DNA from: Candidatus Muproteobacteria bacterium RBG_16_65_34
Lineage (GTDB): Bacteria; Pseudomonadota; Gammaproteobacteria; Acidiferrobacterales; Sulfurifustaceae
DNA length: 32,008 nucleotides
Direction of reading: 5' to 3'
NCBI GenBank assembly: GCA_001785115.1
Contig: MFSU01000099.1
Location: 1 to 32,008, forward strand
Shown here piece after piece: positions 26,706 to 32,008 of this stretch (the first letter of the stretch is position 1; every line of letters starts with the position of its first letter). The translations under genes were made by a program, and so were the position numbers. Under the pieces are notes generated by a model that saw only the letters and a program-made list of their open reading frames with translations, had not been told where the DNA came from and searched no databases.

Positions 26706-27407
26706 ATGGGTGCACAGTGGAAAACAAAGATCAAAGAGACAACGGCCGCGGCCAAAGGCCGGATCTTCACGAAGCTGGCCAAGGAGATCATGATCGCCGC
26801 GCGCAACGGCGCCGATCCGAACATGAATTCAAAGCTGCGCATGGCGGTGGAGCAGGCCAAGAAGGCCTCGATGCCCAAAGACAACATCGAGCGGGCGATC
26901 AAGAAGGGTGCGGGTCTCCTGGATGGAGGGGTGAGCTACGAGAAGCTCCTCTACGAAGGGTTTGCGCCGCACCGGGTGCCCGTGATCGTCGAGTGCCTGA
27001 CGGACAACGTGAACCGCACGGCCTCCAACGTTCGGGTGCTGTTTCGCCAAGGGCATCTGGGCGCCTCGGGTTCGGTATCCTGGGATTTCGACCATCTCGG
27101 CATGATCGAGGCGACCCCGGAATCCGCGGGCGCCGACCCGGAGCTTGCCGCCATCGAGGCCGGCGCCCGTGATCTGGAGCCGGCGGAAAACGGCGCCACA
27201 CTGTTTCTCACCGACCCCTCCGATCTGGATGCCGTGGCCCGCGCTCTGCCGGCGCATGGATTCGTCATGCAGTCCGCGCAATTGGGTTACCGGCCCAAAA
27301 ATCCGGTCACGCTGGGCGCGGCGGAGCGCACCGAGGTCGAAGCGTTCCTGGAGGCCATCGATGCCGACGATGACGTGCAAAACATCTATGCGGGGCTGGC
27401 GGGTTAG
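26706..27407 (+). CDS. YebC/PmpR family regulatory/translation protein
   Basis: A 233-aa member of the YebC/TACO1 family. The N-terminal helix region [20 protein letters not shown] and [15 protein letters not shown] is followed by [16 protein letters not shown] and [21 protein letters not shown], all family signatures. Family members have been described as transcription regulators and, more recently, as ribosome-associated factors that ease translation of proline stretches. The start MGAQWK lacks the usual MAGHSKW, marking it as a paralogue rather than the ruvC-linked yebC. The ATG has a GAGG box about 8 nt upstream. No ruvABC genes are near. Confidence 0.93.
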   Translation: MGAQWKTKIKETTAAAKGRIFTKLAKEIMIAARNGADPNMNSKLRMAVEQAKKASMPKDNIERAIKKGAGLLDGGVSYEKLLYEGFAPHRVPVIVECLTDNVNRTASNVRVLFRQGHLGASGSVSWDFDHLGMIEATPESAGADPELAAIEAGARDLEPAENGATLFLTDPSDLDAVARALPAHGFVMQSAQLGYRPKNPVTLGAAERTEVEAFLEAIDADDDVQNIYAGLAG

Positions 27408-27428
27408 CTCAATCTGAAACAAACAATC

Positions 27429-27456
27429 GGGGTCAAAGTTTCCGCTGATATTCACG
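27429..27456. repeat. Dispersed tag GGGGTCAAAGTTTCCGCT
   Basis: One of several copies of a sequence close to GGGGTCAGAG(CAAA)GTTTCCGCTAATATTC. Related copies lie at 26099-26130 and 27758-27792; a shorter one with a different right half is at 23647-23676. They border the yjdM-yebC pair and the Doc remnant. Confidence 0.6.
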
Positions 27457-27488
27457 TTCGCGCGCTTTATGCGGTCGCCGCCCGCCGG

Positions 27489-27698
27489 GTGCGCTTGCGG
27501 TCGAAGAATCGTCCGTTTCTGGACGGAAACAAGCGCACCGCCGCCGACTGCATGCCGACCTTTCTGGCGCTGAACGGCATCGAGCCGATCCTGACTCCGG
27601 AGCAGCTCTTCGAATGGGCCTTGCAGGTGGCGGTCGGCGAGCTGGACCGCGCCGGGCTGGCGAAACTGCTTCGCGCGCATTCCCGCCGCAGCCGTTGA
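27489..27698 (+). pseudogene. 3' half of a Doc/Fic-family toxin gene
   Basis: The frame encodes SKNRPFLDGNKRTAADCMPT, then a helix with FLALNGIEPILTPEQLFEWA and ends in GLAKLLRAHSRR. This is the C-terminal half of a Doc-type Fic protein, whose active-site motif is HPFxDGNKR. Here the catalytic His is replaced by Arg, and everything upstream (about 60-70 residues) is missing, cut off near the GGGGTCAAAG tag. It also lacks a convincing start. It is a second Fic-fold remnant in the region and is different from the RhuM-Fic one. Confidence 0.75.
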
Positions 27699-27757
27699 CC
27701 CCGCAGCGAGCCGCTTGGTGCTTTGTAGTCCAGCCGCCGGCCGCGCCCCGAAACCTC

Positions 27758-27792
27758 AGGGTCAGAGCAAAGTCTCCGCTAATATTTATTCG
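27758..27792. repeat. Dispersed tag GGGTCAGAGCAAAGTCTCC
   Basis: The best preserved copy of the GGGGTCAGAG...TCCGCTAATATTC tag. It lies about 60 bp after the Doc remnant and about 50 bp before the rpsF promoter, that is, at the right edge of the accessory region. Confidence 0.6.
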
Positions 27793-27847
27793 GGCCCGAA
27801 GATGGCCGACGAGCGCGGGTAGCAGGCACCCCATGGCCGGTCAGCCC

Positions 27848-27877
27848 TTGCCGGGGGAGGGGGCGTTCCGGTAGAAT
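27848..27877 (+). promoter_or_regulatory. Probable sigma-70 promoter of rpsF-rpsR-rplI
   Basis: TTGCCG (27848-27853) and TAGAAT (27872-27877) with an 18-bp spacer. The start would give a leader of about 100 nt before rpsF. This is the best promoter candidate in the window and marks where the core genome resumes after the accessory region. Confidence 0.6.
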
Positions 27878-27890
27878 CCGCCGCTCTTTT

Positions 27891-27926
27891 AGGCAGTCAG
27901 CCCCTCGGGGCACCCTTGCCTTACCG
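27891..27926 (+). promoter_or_regulatory. Candidate S6:S18 autoregulatory leader structure
   Basis: In the rpsF leader AGGCA (27891-27895) pairs with TGCCT (27917-27921), and inside it GCCCC (27900-27904) pairs with GGGGC (27907-27911). An ACCG lies right after the stem (27923-27926) and an ACCC in the right internal loop. Leaders of rpsF in many bacteria carry a structured site with a conserved CCG bound by the S6:S18 complex. The position is right, but the fit to the published consensus was not checked. Confidence 0.4.
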
Positions 27927-27985
27927 GCCGAAAATAACAACAAAACGGCAGCGGAAGGCTGATGTTTATCCATAAGGAGTGTTGC

Positions 27986-28405
27986 ATGCGTCATTACGAA
28001 GTCGTGTTTCTGGTCCATCCGGATCAGAGCGAGCAGGTGCCGGCCATGATCGAGCGCTACCGCGCGCTCATCGAGTCGGCCCAAGGCAAGATTCATCGCC
28101 TCGAGGACTGGGGCCGCCGCCAGCTCACCTTTCCCATCAACAAGGTGCACAAGGCGCACTACGTGCTCATGAACATCGAGTGCGCCCTGGAGACCCTGCG
28201 CGAGCTCGAGTCGGCCTTCCGCTTCAACGACGCCGTGCTGCGCTCACTCGTCATCAGTCGCATAGAGCCCGTGACCACCCCCTCGCCGCTCATGAAGGAA
28301 AAGCAGCAGGAGGAGGCGCGGTCGGCCCCCGCGGCCGAAGCGGCGCCGGCCAGCGAGGCCGCACCGGCCGCACCGGCCGAAACGGGTGCGGACGCCGCGC
28401 CTTGA
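27986..28405 (+). CDS. rpsF: Small ribosomal subunit protein bS6
   Basis: A 139-aa S6 that binds 16S rRNA together with S18. The N-terminus [19 protein letters not shown] and the motifs [22 protein letters not shown] are the family pattern. After residue about 100 there is an Ala/Glu/Pro-rich tail ([20 protein letters not shown]), longer than the acidic tail of E. coli S6. The ATG has an AAGGAG box at good spacing; the frame is open eight codons upstream but without a ribosome site. rpsR follows after 27 bp; there is no priB between them, unlike in enterics. Confidence 0.97.
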   Translation: MRHYEVVFLVHPDQSEQVPAMIERYRALIESAQGKIHRLEDWGRRQLTFPINKVHKAHYVLMNIECALETLRELESAFRFNDAVLRSLVISRIEPVTTPSPLMKEKQQEEARSAPAAEAAPASEAAPAAPAETGADAAP

Positions 28406-28432
28406 TCTGAACGTATTCCGGAGCGAGAAGCC

Positions 28433-28657
28433 ATGTCACGTTTTTTCAAACGCAGGAAATACTGCCGCTTCACGGCGGAGAAGGTAGAGGAGATCGACTA
28501 CAAGGATCTCGCGGTACTCAAGTCCTTCATCACCGAGACCGGCCGCATCATCCCGAGCCGCAACACCGGCACCAAGGCGCGCTACCAGCGCCAGCTCACG
28601 CGCGCCATCAAGTACGCCCGCTACCTCGCGCTGTTGCCGTACAGCGACAGCCATTAA
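28433..28657 (+). CDS. rpsR: Small ribosomal subunit protein bS18
   Basis: A 74-aa S18 with the expected core [20 protein letters not shown], then [20 protein letters not shown] and [13 protein letters not shown]. Length matches E. coli (75). It binds the platform of the 30S subunit with S6. It is the middle gene of the rpsF-rpsR-rplI operon, with short spacers of 27 and 21 bp. Confidence 0.98.
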   Translation: MSRFFKRRKYCRFTAEKVEEIDYKDLAVLKSFITETGRIIPSRNTGTKARYQRQLTRAIKYARYLALLPYSDSH

Positions 28658-28678
28658 ACCGGATTCGAGGATTCAACG

Positions 28679-29128
28679 ATGGAAGTCATCCTGCTTGAGA
28701 AGGTGCGTAACCTCGGCGACCTGGGCGAACAGGTCAAGGTCAAGTCCGGGTTCGCGCGCAATTACCTCATTCCCTACGGCAAGGCCGTGACCGCCAACGA
28801 GGCCAACCGCGCCAAGTTCGAGGTGCGCCGCGCCGAGCTCGAAATGGCCCAGGCCGATGTGCTCGGCAAGGCGCGCGCGCGCGGCGAGAAGCTGAACGGC
28901 GCGACCGTCCAGATCGTGCGCAAGGTGAGCGAGGAGGGCAAGCTCTTCGGCTCCGTCAGCATCAAGGACATCTGCGATGCGATGCACGAGGCCGGCTTCG
29001 ATCTGGCTAAATCCGAGGTCCATCTCGACCACGGCGCGCTCAAGGAAGTGGGCGACCACGAGATTTCGATCGCGCTCCATCCCGAGGTCAGTGTCAAGAT
29101 CATCGTTTCGGTGGTCGGCGAGAAGTAA
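28679..29128 (+). CDS. rplI: Large ribosomal subunit protein bL9
   Basis: A 149-aa L9, the same length as in E. coli. The N-terminal domain shows MEVILLEKVRNLGDLGEQV and VKSGFARNYLIPYGKAVTA, followed by the long connecting helix (about 41-75) and the C-terminal RNA-binding domain with GKLFGSVSIKDICDAM. It binds domain V of 23S rRNA at the L1 stalk base. It is the last gene of the S6 operon; dnaB follows after about 150 bp. Confidence 0.98.
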   Translation: MEVILLEKVRNLGDLGEQVKVKSGFARNYLIPYGKAVTANEANRAKFEVRRAELEMAQADVLGKARARGEKLNGATVQIVRKVSEEGKLFGSVSIKDICDAMHEAGFDLAKSEVHLDHGALKEVGDHEISIALHPEVSVKIIVSVVGEK

Positions 29129-29280
29129 GCCTTACGCCTTGTCAAGACGCCGCTTGTCCGTCCCCGCTTGCATTGGGCGCACGGCGGGATAATGATGACT
29201 GCCAGTCGCAGGAGCCGTTGCCGAATGTTTTTTGGCGGCTTGTCTGCAGAGCAGCGCAACCACAGAAAGGGCAGGGCACG

Positions 29281-30675
29281 GTGGAGGAACGCGCCTATTC
29301 CAGGCGAAGCGGTGCGGAAGCGAGCGTCGATGCGCTCAAGGTTCCGCCCCAATCGATCGATGCGGAGCAGTCCGTCCTGGGCGGTCTGCTGCTCGACAAC
29401 GCGAGTTGGGACCGGGTCGCCGATCTCCTCACCGAAAACGATTTCTATCGCCGCGAGCATCGGCTGATCTTCCGGGCGATCGCCGCGCTGTGCCAGGAGA
29501 GCAGCCCCGCGGACGTCGTGACCGTCTCGGAGTGGCTGGAGCAGAGCGGGGATCTCGAGAAGGTGGGCGGGCTCACCTACCTGGGCAGTCTCGCCAACAA
29601 CACCCCCAGCGCCGCCAATATCGCCGCGTACGCCGCCATCGTGCGCGAACGCGCGATCATGCGCAGCCTCGTCGAGGCGGCGGGCGATATCAGCGGCGCC
29701 GCCTACAGCCCCGAGGGCCGCAACGCCGCGGAGCTGCTGGATTTCGCCGAAGGCCGCATCCTCGAGATCAGCGAGCTCGGCCCGCGGCGCGGCGAGTTTC
29801 AACCCATCAACCGGCTGCTCTCCCAGGCCGTCGACCGCATCGATGCGCTCTACCGCTCCGAGTCCTCGATCACCGGCGTGCCCACGGGCTTCACCGACCT
29901 CGATGAGATGACCTCGGGTCTGCAAGCCGCGGACCTCATCATCATCGCCGGGCGCCCGTCCATGGGCAAAACCTCGCTCGCCATGAACATCGCCGAGAAC
30001 GCCGCCGTGGGCCACAAGGCGCCGGTGGCGGTGTTCAGCATGGAGATGCCCGGCACGCAGCTCGCGATGCGCATGATGGCCTCGCTCGGGCGCATCAACG
30101 CCCACCGCGTGCGTACCGGCAAGCTCGATGACGAGGATTGGCCGCGGCTCACCTCGGCCGTGAGTCTCTTGAACGAGGCGCCGATCTATATCGACGACAC
30201 GCCGGGGCTATCGCCGCTCGAGCTGCGGGCGCGCGCCCGGCGCATCAAGCGCGAGCACGGGCTCGGCCTGATCCTCGTGGATTATCTCCAGCTCATGCAG
30301 TCCCCCGACGCGGCGAACGAGAACCGCGCCACCGAGATCTCCGGTATCACGCGCGCGCTCAAGAACCTCGCCAAGGAGCTCAACGTGCCGCTCATCGCCA
30401 TGTCGCAGTTGAACCGCAGCGTGGAGAGCCGCAACGATAAGCGCCCGCTCATGGCCGACCTGCGCGAGTCGGGCGCCATCGAACAGGACGCCGACGTGAT
30501 TTTGTTCATCTACCGCGACGAGGTGTACAACAAAGAGAGCGCAGACAAGGGTGTGGCCGAGATCATCATCGGCAAGCAGCGTAACGGCCCCACGGGGACC
30601 GTGCGGCTCACCTTTTTGGGCGAGTACACGCGCTTCGAGAACTACACCAGCGCCGGACACGACGGAACTTACTGA
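29281..30675 (+). CDS. dnaB: Replicative DNA helicase DnaB
   Basis: A 464-aa hexameric helicase of the replication fork. The N-terminal domain begins VPPQSIDAEQSVLGGLLLDN; the RecA-like domain has Walker A GRPSMGKTS (about 225-233), VAVFSMEMPG and the Walker B strand LGLILVDYLQLM, then the DnaB motif DLRESGAIEQDADVILFIYR. There is no intein. I start it at a GTG with an AGGG box, giving VEERAYSRRSG; the frame is open 36 codons upstream but that part has no family similarity. The rplI-dnaB-alr order is as in pseudomonads. Confidence 0.97.
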   Translation: MEERAYSRRSGAEASVDALKVPPQSIDAEQSVLGGLLLDNASWDRVADLLTENDFYRREHRLIFRAIAALCQESSPADVVTVSEWLEQSGDLEKVGGLTYLGSLANNTPSAANIAAYAAIVRERAIMRSLVEAAGDISGAAYSPEGRNAAELLDFAEGRILEISELGPRRGEFQPINRLLSQAVDRIDALYRSESSITGVPTGFTDLDEMTSGLQAADLIIIAGRPSMGKTSLAMNIAENAAVGHKAPVAVFSMEMPGTQLAMRMMASLGRINAHRVRTGKLDDEDWPRLTSAVSLLNEAPIYIDDTPGLSPLELRARARRIKREHGLGLILVDYLQLMQSPDAANENRATEISGITRALKNLAKELNVPLIAMSQLNRSVESRNDKRPLMADLRESGAIEQDADVILFIYRDEVYNKESADKGVAEIIIGKQRNGPTGTVRLTFLGEYTRFENYTSAGHDGTY

Positions 30676-30684
30676 ACGCGATCT

Positions 30685-31758
30685 ATGGGACGCCCGGCGC
30701 GCGCGCTGCTCGACGCCGGAGCACTGCGCCACAATCTCGGTGAGGTCAAGCGCCGCGCGCCGCGCGCGCGCGTGATGGCCATCGTGAAGGCCAGCGGCTA
30801 CGGCCACGGGCTCGCGTGGGTGGCGCGGACGCTGGCCGACGCCGACGCCTTCGGCGTGGCGAGCGTGGAGGAGGGGATGACGCTGCGCGCGGCGGGCGTC
30901 ACGCGCCCGATCTGCCTGCTGGCGGGATTCTTCGAAGACTCCGAGCTGGACTTGCTCTCGCGGCATCGGTTGTCGCCGGTGGTGCATCACGCGGACCAGG
31001 TGCACGCGCTCGAGACAGCCCAGGTTGAGGCCCCGCTTTCCATCTGGCTCAAGCTCGATACCGGCATGCACCGGATCGGCTTTGCGCCCGAAGCCTTCGA
31101 CGACGTCCTCGCGCGGCTCAGGGCCTGCGCCGCGGTGGGCGAAATCCGGGCGATGACGCATTTCGCCAACGCCGACGCCGCGGCCGACGCCGCCACACGT
31201 GCGCAGATCGAAGCCTTTCGCAGGCATGCCGACGACCGCGGGCTCGAGACGAGCCTGGCGAACTCCGCCGGCGTGCTGGCCTGGCCCGAGAGCCACGCCG
31301 ATTGGGTGCGCCCCGGCATCATGCTTTACGGCGGATCGCCGCTTCTCGGAAAATCGGCCGAGGCGCTCGACTTGAAACCCGTGATGACGCTGACCACGGC
31401 GCTCATCGCGGTGCATCGGCGCCGCAAGGGCGAGGCGGTCGGCTACGGCGGGGATTATCGCTGCCCCGAGGACATGCCGGTGGGGGTGGCGGCCATCGGT
31501 TATGGCGACGGCTACCCGCGCCACGCGCCCGCGGGCACGCCGGTGCTGGTGAACGGTCGCCGCGTGTCCTTGATTGGGCGCGTCTCCATGGACATGATCA
31601 TGCTCGACCTGCGTACGCAGCCCGAGGCCAAGGTCGGCGACCCGTTGGTGCTGTGGGGCGAGGGTTTGTCTGTGGACGAAATCGCCGCCCGGGCCGGCAC
31701 GATTTCCTATGAGCTGCTGTGCCGCGTGGCCGAGCGCGTCCCGCGAGTAGTTATATGA
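30685..31758 (+). CDS. alr: Alanine racemase
   Basis: A 357-aa PLP enzyme that makes D-alanine for peptidoglycan. The PLP lysine is K35 in MAIVKASGYGHG, where the usual A-[ND]-A-Y is replaced by A-S-G-Y, a small departure. The catalytic Tyr lies in AIGYGDGYPRHAP (near residue 273), and SWVRPGIMLYG-type and GRVSMDM motifs are present. It begins 9 bp after the dnaB stop with only a weak ribosome site, so it is probably translated from the dnaB transcript. A 9-bp repeat array follows the stop. Confidence 0.96.
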   Translation: MGRPARALLDAGALRHNLGEVKRRAPRARVMAIVKASGYGHGLAWVARTLADADAFGVASVEEGMTLRAAGVTRPICLLAGFFEDSELDLLSRHRLSPVVHHADQVHALETAQVEAPLSIWLKLDTGMHRIGFAPEAFDDVLARLRACAAVGEIRAMTHFANADAAADAATRAQIEAFRRHADDRGLETSLANSAGVLAWPESHADWVRPGIMLYGGSPLLGKSAEALDLKPVMTLTTALIAVHRRRKGEAVGYGGDYRCPEDMPVGVAAIGYGDGYPRHAPAGTPVLVNGRRVSLIGRVSMDMIMLDLRTQPEAKVGDPLVLWGEGLSVDEIAARAGTISYELLCRVAERVPRVVI

Positions 31759-31766
31759 TTATTCGC

Positions 31767-31834
31767 CGCAGAGATCGCAGAGGACGCAGAGATTTAACCT
31801 AGAAAAAGCAGTTGTCCGCAGATTTCGCAGATTA
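31767..31834. repeat. 9-bp unit arrays CGCAGAGAT and CGCAGATTT
   Basis: Three tandem units CGCAGAGAT, CGCAGAGGA, CGCAGAGAT (31767-31793) and, 23 bp on, two units CGCAGATTT and CGCAGATTA (31817-31834). They begin 8 bp after the alr stop. No inverted half is seen before the window ends. The unit is a close relative of CACAGAGGA at 6416. Confidence 0.85.
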
Positions 31835-31944
31835 TTGCGACGGCACAAATCTATCTGAACATGCCCGAGGTACCGTCTCCGCGCCGGCTCCGGATCGAAG
31901 CCTCCATGCCGCCGCAATAATCGAAAACTCATATGATATTCGTC
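31835..31944. other. Unassigned stretch after alr
   Basis: No recognisable gene. A frame ending at 31920 reads IATAQIYLNMPEVPSPRRLR, which might be the tail of a lost gene or of one lacking its start. I do not recognise it. In related genomes radA often follows alr, but nothing of it is seen here. Confidence 0.4.
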
Positions 31945-32008
31945 CCGCCACTAAATCGACACAAAGGGACTGCAAATTGGCACGGCGGTACCGTCGATTT
32001 AGTGGCGG
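31945..32008. repeat. Perfect 16-bp inverted repeat at the window end
   Basis: CCGCCACTAAATCGAC (31945-31960) and its exact reverse complement (31993-32008) enclose 32 bp. The right arm ends on the last base of the window, so the element may extend further. It could be a REP-like palindrome or the end of a mobile element. Confidence 0.8.

Noticed and set aside
21708-27847. A working novel defence system in the accessory region
   Set aside because: The toxin and restriction-like parts are truncated, frameshifted or lack the catalytic residue; intact members do not form a recognisable system.
28406-28432. A priB gene between rpsF and rpsR, as in enterics
   Set aside because: Only 27 bp separate the two genes, so priB is absent at this locus.
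29166-29193. Promoter before dnaB (GCTTGC / GATAAT)
   Set aside because: The better hexamer TTGCAT gives only a 14-bp spacer; the match is too weak to annotate.
30208-31524. Long minus-strand frame opposite dnaB and alr
   Set aside because: Spans the junction of two well-supported plus-strand genes and has no family pattern.

Overview
The window looks like a chromosomal piece of a high-GC gammaproteobacterium. The gene order miaA-hfq-hflX-hflK-hflC-yjeT-like-hisZ-purA-(tRNA-Leu)-rnr-rlmB ... rpsF-rpsR-rplI-dnaB-alr is the gammaproteobacterial (E. coli/Pseudomonas-like) order. Several accessory proteins (the Sfum_1244-like family, a 66-aa and a 187-aa conserved-looking unknown) remind me of environmental sulfur- or iron-oxidising lineages. 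That placement is inference from memory, not a search result.

Layout. 1-6.4 kb is mostly minus strand: the 5' end of yajQ, a TerC-family and a YqhA-family membrane protein, a VOC protein, msrB with a PiuC/YbiX-type dioxygenase, a TSUP transporter, a broken 2OG-oxygenase start, an Sfum_1244-like protein and a Sel1-repeat protein. 6.5-9.8 kb is plus strand: an unknown 187-aa protein, prfB with its programmed +1 frameshift, and lysS. An HDOD gene (minus) then stands divergently to the miaA-hfq-hflXKC cluster, which leads into hisZ, purA, a minus-strand tRNA-Leu(CAG), rnr and rlmB. From 28 kb on, the ribosomal protein trio rpsF-rpsR-rplI is followed by dnaB and alr.

Between rlmB and rpsF, 21.7-27.9 kb is an accessory region that breaks the usual close spacing of these genes. 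It holds a short HsdR-like start, a frameshifted and deleted RhuM-Fic gene joined to a stray 3' piece of yjdM, an intact YgjP-type metallopeptidase coupled to an S4-domain protein, palindromic repeats, an IS5-family transposase, a class I methyltransferase, an intact yjdM, a yebC paralogue and the 3' half of a Doc/Fic gene with a damaged active site. It reads as the wreck of a restriction/toxin island plus cargo, not as a working defence system.

The most unusual structural signal is a set of about nine short-unit repeat arrays in the spaces between core genes. They come in a 7-bp class and a 9/10-bp class with different core words; several are followed by their own reverse complement and so could fold into hairpins. 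The window also ends exactly on a perfect 16-bp inverted repeat, which may be where an assembly stopped.
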